Program-made: the position numbers and the translations under genes
Notes under the pieces: generated by a model
Seen by the model: only the letters and a program-made list of their open reading frames with translations
Told to the model about the DNA's origin: nothing
The model's database searches: none
Shown here: positions 35,510-48,149 of the stretch, piece after piece
How the letters are laid out: every line of letters begins with the position of its first letter
Numbering within the stretch: the stretch's first letter is position 1
From: Sporobolomyces roseus
Lineage: Eukaryota > Basidiomycota > Microbotryomycetes > Sporidiobolales > Sporidiobolaceae
DNA: 64,000 bases
Direction of reading: 5' to 3'
Assembly: GCA_016617785.1 (NCBI GenBank)
Contig: JADILM010000001.1
Coordinates: 682,001 to 746,000 of the forward strand

Positions 35510-38475
35510 ATGGCACCAGCTCCATTAACACCAGAAATGGAGTCACTCGTCACCTATTTCGAATCATGTGGTTTATCTTCAACTCGATCGAGTGAAGCAG
35601 CTAGATCGAAATACTCTTCAGCTGCCGACGAACTCTTTCACTCTGCTCAATTGGACCAACAACCATTAGATGATAAACAAGGTGCATTGGCTTTACAAGT
35701 CGCCAAAGACGGCAATGCGTTAGAAGAGCAAGGGAAACTTTACATTATCGAAAGGATTAGGAATGGAGATTTAGCAAAGAGCGATCAGGTCACTGGTAAG
35801 CATCGAACCGACTTAATCCATCATTGAGCGCGGCGCTGAACGAGACGACGCTTGAATCCAGCTGCGATTAAATACCTTGAATCAACTCGAGGACCTCCTT
35901 ACGATTCCACTTGTTTCGATTCAGCAACCGGCGTCAACTTCTCCATTACCCCTTCAGAGCTCCTCACTCGCGTGCAAGACTACATCACCTCATCCTTCGA
36001 AGAGATCCAAAAGACTGGTTGGACCGGAATTGGGAGAGTTTTGGGTCAGATGAAGAGTAATGATGGATTGAGGTGGGTCGCACCACTCGAATTGAAAGCG
36101 ACGGTAGAGAAAGTGTACCAAGACAAGTTTGGGAGTAAAGAGGAGGCGCAGAAGAAGGAGAAAGAGAAACAAGCAGCTCTCAAAAAAGTAAAAACATTTC
36201 TCTCCTTTCCTCTTTCTTTCTCTTTCCATCGTGTCGTGAGCTTACGAGTGAATGGGAGTGTTGTAGGAAGCGAAATCGAAGCCTGTTGCATCTACTTCGA
36301 AGGCAACTCCAGTAGCAGTAGAAGCTACTTCACCAGACGACATGTTCTCGACTGGTTGGTTATCTCGCTTGCACAAACCAGGAGGAAACGAACAACCTAT
36401 CCCCGCACGAATGGAGGAACACCTCTCTGCAACCGGTGGGAAAGTATTCACTCGATTCCCTCCTGAACCCAATGGATTCCTACACGTACAGTTTTCTCCC
36501 TTCTCCTCTCTCTCCTCGAAGAACTGAAAAAAGCTAATATGTTTTTTTTTTGAGGTGGGAATGTTTAGATTGGTCATTCGAAAGCGATTGCGGTCAATTT
36601 CGGTTACGCGAAATATCATCAAGGACATTGTTACCTTCGTTACGACGACACGAACCCTGAAGCCGAGGAACAAATCTATTTCGACAAGATTTTGGAAAAT
36701 GTTAGGTGGTTGGGATACGAACCTTACAAGATTACTCACTCTAGTGATCATTTCGCGGAATTGTACGAGTTGGCGAGGTTGTTGATTAAGAAAGGGTTCG
36801 CTTATACTTCGAATGATACTGGTGAGCTTTCTCATCTTTCGAGTTTGATATTTGTGAGGCTGATTCAAAGAGCGGTGTTCATTCTAGGTGAGGAGATCAA
36901 CTTACAACGAGGAGGACCGAATCACGGACCACGATACGAATCAAAGGATCGTAACAAACCAATCGAACAATCTTTACAAGAATTCGAAGATATGAAATTA
37001 GGCAAATACCAACCGGGAGAGATGACTTTACGTATGAAACAAGATATCCTCAACTCCCCGAATCCAACCATGTGGGATATCATCGCTTACAGGGTTTTGG
37101 GCAAGGAACATCATCGAACTGGGACGGAATGGAAAATTTATCCAACTTATGATTTCACTCATTGTTTGTGCGATTCTTTCGAGAATATCTCGTATGTCTT
37201 TCCTTCTCTCCTTCTCTCCTTGAGTGGTGAAAGGGGAAGCTGATAGGATCAAGGTGAATAATAGGCATTCACTGTGTACTACGGAATTCATTGGTGCGAG
37301 AACCGCTTATGAGTGGTTGTGTGATGCGTTAGAAGTTTACAAACCGAGACAGTCGGAGTATGGGAGGTTGACTTTGGAAGGTGCGATTACTAGTAAAAGG
37401 AAATTGTTGAAGTTGGTGAAAGAGGAACATGTCAATGGTTGGGACGATCCTCGGTAAGCTTTGTCTCCCTTCTAGTCACGAGTACAGTGGAGACTAGAGC
37501 TGAATAGTGTGTTGCAGACTCTATACATTGGTCGCTTTGAAGAGACGTGGAGTACCTCCCGCAGCGATCATTTCCTTCGTTTCCAACCTCGGAGTTTCGA
37601 CTTCCCCCTCCTTAGTCCAACTCTCCCGATTCGAACAAACCGTACGACAACACCTCGAGATGTCTACCCCACGACTCATGCTCATTCTCAACCCAGTCCG
37701 AATCACCCTCGAGAACCTCCCCACCGATTTCTACCTCGAGATTGAGAAACCTTTACATCCGAAAGATCCCTCGATGGGCTCGAACAAGGTTCCCTTCACA
37801 CGTGAACTCTTTATCGATAGGGACGATTTCCGAGTTGAAGCGGACAAGAACTTCTTCCGATTGTGTCCTGGAGCTACTGTCGGATTACTCAATACTCCTA
37901 AACCGATCACTTACGTTTCTCACACGGTCAACGAGGAGTCAGGGGAAGTAGATCACATCGTTTGCAAGTACGAGGAGGAGGCGAAACCAAATTTCAAACC
38001 GAAAGGATGGATTCACTGGATCGCTCAACATGAACCTTCTTCCTCCCCAGTTCAAATCAAAGAAACTCGATTGTTCTCGAGATTGTTCAAGTCGGACAAT
38101 CCCGCTACTCTCGGGGACAAGTACATTGAGGATATCGATCCGAATTCGAAGGAGGTCGTCAAGGGTGCGATTGTCGAAACTGGAGTTTGGGGAGTTATTG
38201 AAGAGAGTTTGAAGAGAGCTCAAGAGGTCGTCAAGGTGAGGAAACAAGAGTCGGAGAAGAATGGAACGGAGGCTCCTCCAAGTGTCGATGGAGTAGAGGT
38301 CGTCAGGTTCCAGGCTAGTCGAGTCGCTTATTTCTGTTTGGATCTCGATTCGAAACTGGAGGAGGAGAAAGAGGGAGGAGACAAGAAGACTGGAGGCGAG
38401 TTGGTATTGAACTTGATCACTGGATTGAAGGAGGACAAGACCAAGTCGGCCGAGAAGGAGAAAACGAAGAAGTAG
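35510..38475 (+). CDS. GLN4: Cytosolic glutaminyl-tRNA synthetase
   Basis: Charges tRNA-Gln with glutamine in the cytosol. Seven exons (first three 35510-35795, 35862-36187, 36267-36485). The N-terminal appended domain ([33 protein letters not shown]) is the helical tRNA-binding extension seen in eukaryotic GlnRS, followed by a Lys-rich linker. The class I catalytic domain has [17 protein letters not shown] (HIGH motif, split by an intron between H and I), [13 protein letters not shown], and [13 protein letters not shown], the KMSKS-loop equivalent. The anticodon-binding beta-barrel region includes [13 protein letters not shown] and [11 protein letters not shown]. Ends in a Lys-rich tail ([11 protein letters not shown]). 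The ATG at 35510 is the first in frame. Shares a short promoter with the minus-strand mitochondrial protein gene. Confidence 0.95.
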
Positions 38476-38748
38476 AGGCCACTTTATAGAGTTTTTAAGT
38501 TTTCATCTTTTTGTGACTCCATCGCAATATCGTTTTGTCCCGCTTTTCTGTCGCTTTCTCTCTGTCGGCGAGCCCTTTCCGCATCTGATGATTGATTCCG
38601 AGAGAGACGAATAACTTTCGTGGGTAACAAAGGAGAACAGAACAGAAAGGAAAGGGTTTCGATAACTTCCTACTAGCGATAGCAGAGACTGAAAATGGAG
38701 GGGTATCAAACATAAAGAACAACAATTGGGAATGAGGGAAATGAGGTT
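38476..38748. other. Convergent intergenic region, 273 bp
   Basis: Between the GlnRS stop and the stop of the LRR protein on the other strand. Holds both 3'UTRs; ORFs here on the minus strand are short and unsupported. Confidence 0.4.
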
Positions 38749-41700
38749 TCAAAGATCTTCGACCGCCGATTCACGAATTGGCTCATCATGGATCAGGGAA
38801 GAGTCTTGAGGAGGCGGAGGTGGGGTCGAAGCAGAGAAGCTGGCTCTCGGACTTCGTGGTACGTCAGCTTCGAGGAGCTGTGAAGAGTGAGCGTGGGTCA
38901 GCGTCGGAAGAAGAGTTCACATCGGGATGCGAACGCAGACTCACCTCGTTCTTGAGGTCCTCTCCGCTGACAGCACCCAATCCGAGTCCGATCCCTGTAC
39001 CGTTTCCTTGAGCAGCACTGAAGGTCCCTGTCTGCTCGTCCTCATCATCGTCATCCGGGACTTCAGTCGCTCCCAGCGCTAAGCCTTTTCGAAAAATTTC
39101 TCCTTCCTCCAGAGTCATCGAGCGAGAAGAGGATTCGATAGGAGAGCGATGAGAACCGGAAGGTGAAGCTGGAGGAGATGAGTCGGGAGAGTGAATCGAG
39201 AGAGTTGAAAGTTCGGGTTTGGAAGAAGCTTCGGCAACTGGCGGTGATAAAAGTTCAGTTGACTTCGCCTCGGGCGGTTTGTCGGAATCTGCAGAGTCGG
39301 TACTCGTGATAGAGAAGGAAGGGGAAGAAGGTTGTTCATCGGCAGGGACAGGAGGTAGCGGGATCTCGAGATTTGGGGGACGGTGAGCACCATTCGCTCG
39401 CTTGACTGGAGGAGGAGGACGGTCGTAGACTTCTTTGGCGAGGTCGAGAAGGGAGGCGAGTTCGATCAGGAGCATTTCGGCTCGTTCTGTAATGAAGGAA
39501 AACATGTCAGTTTCGATGTGAGTAATGGGAAAGCAATGTGATCACGAACCTCGTTGTTCGCCTTGTCTCGTCGCATTGAAAGCTTCTGCAAGCTGTGCCT
39601 CTGCGAGTTGCAGCTGAACGAGCGCGTCACGAACGACTTCACTAGGAGCGACGATCACTCCCCGTTGAGCAGCTTGACGATCGACCTCGAGCAGTTCCCT
39701 GACGACGTCTCGCGTTTCCTCTGCGGCGGCGAACATCGTTCGACCCTGTTCTGTCATGTCTTTCCGCTTCTGACTTTCCAACTCTTCCGCCTTTTGTCGT
39801 TCCTCGAGGTTGAGCACCAACGCGCTCTTCATGATTGGCTGTGCGATTGTCACCTTTCTACCCTTTCCATCTGCCTCAGCTTGAGCAAACTCCGTATTCC
39901 TGACACAGGTCTCAAGGATATCTTGCGAAAGTCGACTGAAATCGGGATCGTTTGGAGGGATGTTGATGTCGAGGCAACGAATAGTCGAGTTGAGCTTGAC
40001 GCTGACGGCGAGGGCGAGGACTCCCGAGATATCGATCTGATTCGAAGTGAGATCGAGGTGCAGGAGAGATCGAGCTTCGGGAAGGAATTCGGCGAAAGCG
40101 ATGGCTCCTTCAGAAGTGAGATCGGTTGAATTGAGGAACAGTCGTTTGAGGGATGTGGTGATTGTCATTGAAGCTCGCAAGGACAGCATGCCTTCTACTG
40201 AGGGACCGCAGCAAGGGTTGCAACTCAGGTCGAGAGTTTCGAGGGTCGTGTTGTAACGCTATTCGAAAGATGAATGAATGAGCTGACGTTACTGATGCGA
40301 GAGACGGAAGAGCGTACGAGAGCTTCAGCGATAGCGACCAATCCTAACATATCGATCCTGTTCTCGCTCAAGTTGAGGACTTTGAGGGTTCGATTTCGTT
40401 TCAGGACTTGCGAGATATAGCTGACGCCTCCCTGTGTAGATTGTCAAGTCTCGTCAGTACTTACGATACAGTCAAGATCAGAGTGACGCTTACCCTCAGA
40501 TCGTTACCCTTCACATCCAGCGTGAGTAGACTTCCGATTCTTGGCAAGTCTGCGATTTGCTGCTTTAACCTCATCCTCAATTCATCCGCCTTCCAAGCTT
40601 CCCTTTCTGCCTGTGCAGCTGGTTTCGAGGGTCTATCGAGTTCCGCCTCATTTCGCTCTCCTTGTGCATCGGAATCTTCGGTTGATACGAGAGGAGCATT
40701 CGAGCGATTGAATCCTTGTCGAATCGACACACTGTTGCTGCTTTCAAAAGCACTCGGTTGTGGTCGAGCTCTATTCGGTGATGTTGAACGAGGGGAAGTC
40801 GACGATTCGGGCGAAGGCTGGATTTCGGTTGATAGGGGAAAGTCTCGAATCATCAAGGCGAGGAAGACTGCTGAAGCGGTGTTGATTCGATTCTTGCGAA
40901 GAGAGATGTGCTTGAGGGTCGAAGTACGAACTCCTTGAGCTATATTAGAGGAGCTTCGTCAGCAATTGTATCGAAGTACAAATGTGCGAGAACGAGAAAT
41001 GCTCACCCAATACTTCCAAAACTTGACCCCGTAAACCACAATTCTCGAGTCTCAGGGACAACACTGCGCCCGCCTGACTATCTTTCTCTTCTCTCAATAA
41101 AGGAGCTACCTCGAACAGCGGTTCTAATTCCCTTTGATCTTCCTCCTCTTCGCCTTCGTGCGTCTCAGCGTTCTCGGCAGCATCTTCCTTCGTCTCGGTC
41201 GATAGCTTGTCAGGACGCGGCGAGTCAAAGTCGATGAGAGGTGGTGGGGATTTGTCGGGATTCGAAGTAGGTGGAGACGGAACAAGGGATTGCACCAGCC
41301 ATTCTGCAGCTTTTCGATCGAGATTATTGTCGGACAAGTCGAGATATCGGAGAAATTTCGCCTATACGACCGTCGAGATATCAGTACAGTACTCTTTGAC
41401 GGCGGAAGTGATTGGATCAAACCTTTTTGACGAAGACCGCCATTAATTTCCAACCTTTCTGTCGTATCCGCTTGTTGTTGGCGAGAGAAATGGTTGGGAT
41501 CGATCCCGAGACAAGCAGAGCGTGTACAAGAGGTTTGATACTCTGCATTTCGGCGAGTAACATGCGTCAATTCGGATTTGAGACTCGGGAACATCGGAGA
41601 ACTCGCGCTTACCTCGTCATCAAGTCCGCAATTGTCGAGCACAAGCTTCTTTAGGCCAAAGTCGACAGAGAGAAGGTCCGAGAGAGCTTCTACTGCTCCA

Positions 41701-43036
41701 TGACTGAGAAGCTCTCGCGAGAGGTCCAGCGTTTTCGGTGGTATCGACGGATTCTCCTAAAAACAATCGTTTTCGATTAGTTTCGCGTGAGCACAGGAAG
41801 AGAGACAAAACTCACCCTCAGCAAGCGCTTCACTCGTTCAATCCCGGGTTCTTCCCTCGTTCTGCAGCACTCTCTGTAAAGCCTCTCCAACTCGGCACCT
41901 GTCCATCCTTTCGATTCTTCTCCCTTCGTTCTCAGCTTTCCCTTTTCAGTTACTCCTCCTTCTTTCTCTCCTGACGTCCTGGATCTCATCTTGATCCTAC
42001 TCCGCCACTCTCTGTCGACTCGTTTCCGTGTTTCCGCTTCTTCAGCCGGTGCGAGAGGAGGTCCAGGATGAAACCCGATCTTGAGATCATTGAAGAAGGT
42101 CGTATGTTTCGGTGGAGCAGGTCGAGAAGAGGTGGAGGAAGGAAGAGAGGGAGAGAAAGAAGAGGAAGATGCGCCGTTGATCGGATAAACAACAGCGAGA
42201 GATTGCATTCGGAAGCGAACTTGTTTGAGAGATTGAACGGAGAGAGAAGGTTGTAGAGAGTGTGATGGAGCTGTAGGAGGTGATGTGGCAGTATTGGGAG
42301 TTGCGGGGTGTGAGGAAGCTGAGGGAGGAGAGACTGAGGAAGATTGCGAAGGGGTAGAATCGGAAATGATTGGTTCAATGGTAGGCTGAGCCGAGGGAGT
42401 CGGTACAGTCGGTTTCGCAATACCTCCTAGCTGGCCTTGTGCTTCTGCGCTAACTCCAGCAGCTTGTCCCAACCGTTTGAGAGCATTTCCCATCCATCCC
42501 CCCGCCGTCGCTGCTGCGTTTCCCATCGCTTCTCCGACTGCGACGCTGCTCGGTAAGCCAGAGCTGACCGGTACTACTCCTCCTGCCAATCTCGAGTACT
42601 GTAGAGGCTGTAGGATGTCACGTTTGAAAGAGAATCTTGCTGAATGAGCTGCAGCGGTCGAAGGAGGTTTCAAGATTCCTTTCTTCGGCGGTCGAGGTCT
42701 GCGAGGTTTGAGTTGAATGACTGGGAGATTGTCGGCATCTGGTGCTGGAGGAGGAGGTAGGGGAGATTCAACTAGTGGGGTCGGCATCGTGTTGAGTTGA
42801 GGCGAGGTGGTGACAGTAGCTTCTGATGACTTTGGAGCTTCAAGGGTTACCGATACATTTTCTGATTGTTCTCCTACGCCAGCACTTGTTCCCTCGCCGT
42901 CCTCACTGTTCGCTTCGTTCATCAACACCTCATCACTAACTTTCCCTTTCCTCTCCTCCTCTACTTGCTTGACTACAGTCTCCTGATTATCTATACTAAT
43001 CTCTTGATTTCCCTTGTCCTCCTCGAGATCCGCCAT
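38749..43036 (-). CDS. LRR protein with PP1-docking motif, PPP1R37-like
   Basis: Minus strand, about nine exons, from MADLEEDKGNQEIS to a TGA at 38749 (tail SAVEDL). The N-terminal 400 residues are disordered and Pro/Ser-rich, with KPRRPRPPKKGILKPP and then SLKQVRFRMQSL: KQVRF (coded at 42212-42226) fits the RVxF motif by which regulators bind protein phosphatase 1. Leucine-rich repeats of the ribonuclease-inhibitor type follow: LKKLVLDNCGLDDE, LRYLDLSDNNLDRKA, VLSLRLENCGLRGQ, LKHISLRKNRINT, LLTLDVKGNDLR, LKVLNLSENRIDMLG, LETLDLSCNPCCG, LLHLDLTSNQIDISG. A coiled coil (EERQKAEELESQKRKD) and a disordered tail end the protein. RVxF plus LRR is the layout of animal PPP1R37; orthology is inferred, not shown. 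Confidence 0.75.
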
Positions 43037-44317
43037 GCGACTGGCGAGTTAAGGGAATACGGAAGTTGAAGGATCGACCTTTGAAAGAGGGAGGGGAGGG
43101 GAGGATGGAGGGTTGCTGTGATGGTTCGCTGCAGCTCGCTGGATATAGACTACGGAATTGGCGGTAGAAGATGAGTTTCGAGGTGAAGGTAGAAGTCAAC
43201 TTCAACTTCTCTCTCAGAAATTCTCGCACTTTCAACTTCGCAAGACTCAAGTATCGTCTTCCGTCTTCATTTGCTCTGTCAGTCGCTTGAAGAAAAGTAT
43301 ATTAAGAACCCCCCCGAGCCGCGGGAGTTGAGATAGAGTCACTTCGTCGACTCTCGCAAGCCTGCGAAATCTGCGAAACGCCTAAATATTGGCTGCTTAC
43401 GCTCGTTTCGTGCATCTGACAGACCTTTGAGTCTCCCGTAAGCTCACAAAAGCCGTTCTCTACCCGTGGATCTACTTTTGAAATCCTTTCGGTACTCGAA
43501 AGTCGGTGGAGAGCTACGAACCTTTAATCCGTTTGTGCGAAACAGCTATTGTGGCACAACAGAGGACAGGATCAGCTTCGAGATGTAGATCGGTCGAAGC
43601 GAGCAAACGATACAGAGTTCGGCAGTACGGCCGAGCTTACTACGACCTCTCGAGAGAAGCACAAAGAAGAAGAAGGTATCTGCGAAAAAAAACTTCGGTC
43701 CGTCAGAGTCAACCTGGGGAGAATCGGATACTACAGGACACCGACCGATACATTGGACCTCCCCGATCATACTGATAGAGTGTGAGTGATCATGAGAATC
43801 AGAAGCCCCAAGGAAGGCAAAAGGGTTTCGAGGGAATCGTCAGAGTGACACTCGCAGTGAGGCTTTTGGTGCTCTGCATCTTAAGGTAGCACTCCATATC
43901 GACAGCTTCCATCTTCCTCGAAGCGGGCCTGCAAACCACGCTGTCATGTGAGCGATAGGGAGTCAAAGAAGATGCGAATGCAGAAAAGCTCGAATTGAGC
44001 TCGAAATCAAGAATACCCTCATGTCTCGCGAAGCATACGTCTTTCCAAATCGTATGTAAGAGGCCTCTGTTGGCGAGTGCAGGTAGGAAGGAGAGAGGAG
44101 GAAGCGAGCGAGTCGGTCGAGAAAAATGTTCGAGAATTCCGATCCAAAAATTGACCATGCGGTCTACTCCGCTTTTCCCCTTCTATCTTCTCAAAGTGTT
44201 GCCTGGAGTCCCTGATTGCTTCTTCGGTGCCACTCAGCACGCGATCCCGCTTCTGTCCGGTTCCGGTGCTCTTTTTGCTTCTGCTGTTTTTTTTCTCACT
44301 TCCTTCACGCTCTGGCT
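43037..44317. other. 1.28-kb divergent intergenic region
   Basis: Between the LRR-protein start (minus) and the permease start (plus). Near 43361-43380 is CCTGCGAAATCTGCGAAACG, a double copy of the TGCGAAAT motif. A G/C block ACCCCCCCGAGCCGCGGG lies at 43307-43324, next to AAAGTATATTAAG. ORFs at 43506-43775 (plus) and 43799-44158 (minus) are open but have no domain I recognise, so I leave them unassigned. Confidence 0.4.
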
Positions 44318-46802
44318 ATGGCAGCTCCTCTGGCTCTGACGCCTTCCCTAGAAGATGAAGACAAGAAGGATTATGATCTATCCTCGACAGAAGAACCGCT
44401 CAAGCAGACTCGAGTCAACAGATACTTCGGAACGTCTCACGTTGTTCAACCTCGAACACTCAAGTCTCGACATCTGGTACTGCTCTCTATTGGCGGGACA
44501 ATCGGCACGGGCAAGCTAAGAATCTCACCAACGCGATTTGTTAGGAATGAAGAGGACTGACTTGTCGTTCGACCGCAGGGATTTTCTTCTCATTGGGTTC
44601 ATCCGTGGCAACGGCCGGTGCGGGAGGAGCTTTGGTAGCTTATATTCTCGTCGGTGAGCAGACTTCCTCATACTCGTGCGAAGCTGAAGAAGAATTGACC
44701 ATTTCCCTCTTTCCTCCTCTTCGTCTTTCCCACAATCTCCAGGCCTGTTCTGTCTTGGAGTCGTCCTGCTTCTCGGAGAAATGAGCGCTTTCATCCCTGT
44801 CAGCGGCTCCTTCTCGACTTATGGTACTCGCTTCGTCAGCCCTGCGCTGGGTGAGTTGCAACAAACCTCCATTCCGAAGACGTTACTAACGAGGAGGATG
44901 AGGAGGGTTGAAAGGCTTCACACTTGGCTACTCGTATTGGTTACAATGGTCATTCTCCATCCCGAGTGAGCTGATCGCAGCGAGTGCTATCTTGAGTTGT
45001 ACGTTTTACACCTCTGCGACGCTCGAGGACCATGCTGATGTACTTCTTCGCTCCAATAGTTTGGACGGACTCCTTGAAAAGTTGGCAGTGGTCACTCAGT
45101 ATCATTGTTCCCGTCTTCGCTTTCCAGTTCCTGTACGTAGCATCCCCCAAAGTCTGCGTCCCCAAAATCTTTCTTCGAAAAGTCTTTCGTCGACCACTAG
45201 CTGATCCCGTGAGGTGGAGCAGGGGTACGAGAGCGTTCGGAGAAGCAGAGTACTGGCTCGCCTATGTCAAGGTCATCCTCATCATCCTCTTCATCATCGT
45301 TGGCTTAATTTACGATTGGGGAGGAGTTATCGGACACCCAGGCCCTGGTCTCAGCAACTTCAACACCGATACGTTCATGTCCGGATTCGCAGGCACCGGT
45401 ACGTCAATCCAGAGCGTTCTTGAGCTTGACCTCGAGTCGGGCTGAAACATCGTTCAATCGATCAGCACAAGCCTTCACGTACGCCTTCTACTCCTTCGGT
45501 GGTGTTGAGCTCGTTACTATTGCTGCTGGAGAGGCTGCCGATCCTCACAAAGCCATTCCACGAGCCATCCGAGGTACTTTCGCGCGAAGTATGTCGTTTC
45601 TTGCCTTTTTTCCTCCAGTGTTTTTGGTAGCTGACGTCCATTTTTCTCTCGTATTTCAGTCGTGATCTTCTATATCCTAACCTGCCTCGTGATTGGATTG
45701 TGTATACCATCGTCGGACCCTTCCCTCTTCGATGCCTATTCGGAGAGTGATGTATCCATCTCGCCTATCACGCTTGTCTTCAAGCTAGCAGGCTTCAAGG
45801 CCGCTGTCCACATCGTCAACGCTGTGTTGCTCACGGTGAGTTGACTCGCGACTCTCTGTGTATTCTCTTCTCGCTGTCTGAAACTTTCGCTGACCTCGAT
45901 CTTCTGCAGGCTGTACTCAGTGCAACGAACTCTTGCTTCTACGCTTCCTCCCGAATGCTACTGTCTCTCGCACGTCAAGGTGATGCTCCCAAAGTCTTCT
46001 CGTGGGTTACGAAGAGCGGTGTTCCCGTCCCTGCGCTCCTGTTTGTCGTTTCCTCCATTCTTACTTCGTCCTCGAGAGCTTACGTATCTGCTACTGGACA
46101 GTGTCACTCTCGCCATCTCTTTCTTCAGCTTCCTCACGGCTGTCTGGGGAAGCGGACAAGCTTTTACTTGGTTGATCAGTCTTACCGGTATCCGTAAGCT
46201 CTCGTTCTCGTCTTCTCTTCTTTCACCGAATCTACTCTATGCGTTCTCAGACCTGATTCTTCCATCTCTGTTGCAGTCGCGCTCGTCACTTGGATGTCGA
46301 TCGCCGTTATCTCCATTCGATTCCGCTTAGCCTTTTCACGTCAACAACGAACGCTCTCGGACCTACCGTTCAAAGCGCCACTTGCTCGATACCTCGCAAT
46401 CTGGGTCATCGTCCTTGGAGCTCTCATGCTTGCTGCAAATGGATGGTGCGAACCATTCTCTTCACTTGGCAAAACACGAGAACTGAATAAGCTCGAAATT
46501 GCAGGGCACCCACAACTTACGGAAGCTCTGCGTCTCAACTCGCAAAGGACGAGGTAGCCGTCTTTATCGGTCTCGCATACTTCATCGTCCTCTACGTCGG
46601 CTACTCAATCTATCACAAGTGCACTTCGTCCGACCCTCACTTTGTTCCGCTCGCAAAGGTCGATCTCTTGACGGCAGCAGTATGGGGACCCGGAGAAGGA
46701 GCTCTCCAGAGGGAGACAGCCGCTGCAGAGAAGGCAGCTCTGAAGCAGGAAAAGGGAACGAAGGGTTATACATTACATCGAGTGAAGGAGGCTCTCTGGT
46801 GA
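44318..46802 (+). CDS. Amino-acid permease, APC superfamily (YAT type)
   Basis: Plasma-membrane amino acid/proton symporter. About eleven exons. A polar cytosolic N-terminus leads to the first helix with RHLVLLSIGGTIGTGIFFSLG, the substrate-binding GTG motif. Further helices: GLFCLGVVLLLGEMSAFIPVSGSFSTYGTRFVSPALG, FTLGYSYWLQWSFSIPSEL, FGEAEYWLAYVKV, AFTYAFYSFGGVELVTIAAGEAADPHKAIPRAI, AVLSATNSCFYASSRML, VPVPALLVTLAISFFSFL, and DEVAVFIGLAYFIVLYVGYS. Three frame changes (near 45140, 46053, 46443) are all explained by short introns with GT/AG ends that restore the family pattern. The C-terminus ends TLHRVKEALW. Substrate range cannot be read from sequence. Confidence 0.9.
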
Positions 46803-47335
46803 AGAAGATCCGGGTTCTTGGGTTTGTTAGACTTTCGTATTTGGTTAGAGTTTGGTTATCATGGATTCAGGCGATGTATGACTTTGATCGATAGCGTCGA
46901 GCTTGATGAGAGAGAAGAATTGCGAAGTTTCGCAAAGCTCGTTCGAAGCTCGTTGACGGCGACCGAATTGGCTCACGATCTTGCTAGTTGGGCACTCCAG
47001 TGAGCCTATTAGCATGTGCATGTTTGAGTCACGCACTAGTCCAGGATGATCGAGCTCAGTGTTGCGCTTCACGGACGTCGAATCTTGCAAAACGAGTCTC
47101 TCGTGTTGAGCAGATTAGTCAGAAGCACTGTCCCTGACTAGACGCTCACTGCGCCTGATCTCTCACACGTCCAAGCCTCACGAGAAAGAAAAGAGTAAGT
47201 AAGCGAAGAGAATGCAACAATGCAAACGAAGAAACAAAGAAAAGTAAGAAGAATGCACGACTCCTCTCGATCGATCAAAGCTACTCCCACCTCCTCCTCC
47301 TCCGTATCTCTCCTTCTTCACTCGTTCCTTACACT
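46803..47335. other. Convergent intergenic region, 533 bp
   Basis: Between the permease stop and the stop of the small secreted protein on the other strand. The plus-strand ORF 46818-47003 and minus-strand 46845-47090 lack recognisable domains. Purine-rich around 47180-47250 (AAGAAAAGAGTAAG, GAAACAAAGAAAAG) and pyrimidine-rich at 47283-47330. Confidence 0.4.
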
Positions 47336-48149
47336 CTAATGACCCACCTCAAGATTCCCATAGTAACGAACTTTCTGACCAAGTTTCTTCTTCTCGTTCT
47401 GAATCGCCTCGATTTCGACATTCGCCTTGAGTTTGAACTTGAGCTCGTCGTAACGTTTCGCAGTGAGGTTCAACTTGTCGCGAACGTTGTCGATTTGACG
47501 ATCAGCGTTGACGTCTTTCCCATCTTGAGCAAGGAGCTGATCTGAAACTTTCGAGTTTGCGTCGAGGTGAGGTGAATCGAGGTTCGAATGAGCTTGTTGA
47601 GCGAGACGAGCTTTCTCATCGGCATCGACGTCGACGGCTGAAGTAGTGTAGTTGATCTCCCTCGATTTCGAGTACTCGAACAAGACGAAGTGTTTGAATT
47701 CGAACTCTGCGTAGAAATCGATATCGACGTTCAAGAGTTGAGAGAATCCACGATTCTTGAAATCGTCTGTGTGGATCGAGTATGAGTGAGGTGAGTGTAG
47801 TGTGACAAGATTAGGAAGAGTGAGCTCACATCCTTGTTTGTCGTTTCCACTGAATCCGTATCCGAGGTAGTTGCATCCATCTTTAGGATCCTTGACGTGC
47901 CAACCAGTCTCGTGACCATCGTAGAGAGGACGATTGAGAGAGAATCCAGGTTGTTCCCAATTGAGAGCTGCAATCGAAAAGCGAGAGGGAAAGAGAGTCA
48001 GCTTTTGATGAGAGTGAAGGAGAGGATGAAAGCTTACCTTGACCCCTCTTCTCGAAAGAACCTCCTCCTCCGTCTCCAGTGCTCTCGCTGGCGTTGACGA
48101 GAGCCGAGAGAAGGAACGAAGCGAGGGAGAAGTAGAAAGCGACGATCAT
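47336..48149 (-). CDS. Small secreted protein of unknown function
   Basis: Three exons on the minus strand joined in frame, about 228 aa. A clear signal peptide (MIVAFYFSLASFLLSALVNAS) is followed by a Gly-rich stretch and KR, a possible Kex2-type processing site. The mature part has NWEQPGFSLNRPLYDGHETGWHV, KDGCNYLGYGFSG with a single Cys, and DFYAEFEFKHFVLFEYSKSREINYTT including an N-glycosylation sequon. The C-terminal half is charged and helical (LNLTAKRYDELKFKLKANVEIEAIQNEKKKLGQ), possibly a coiled coil. I do not recognise the family. It is unlike small Cys-rich effectors because it has almost no cysteine. Confidence 0.65.

Noticed and set aside
43799..44158. 119-aa minus-strand ORF before the permease
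   Set aside because: No recognisable domain or splice pattern; left as unassigned intergenic sequence.
46040..46500. Apparent frameshifts in the amino-acid permease
   Set aside because: Short GT-AG introns at about 46053-46109 and 46443-46503 restore the family sequence (PALLVTLAISFF; NGWAPTTYG).
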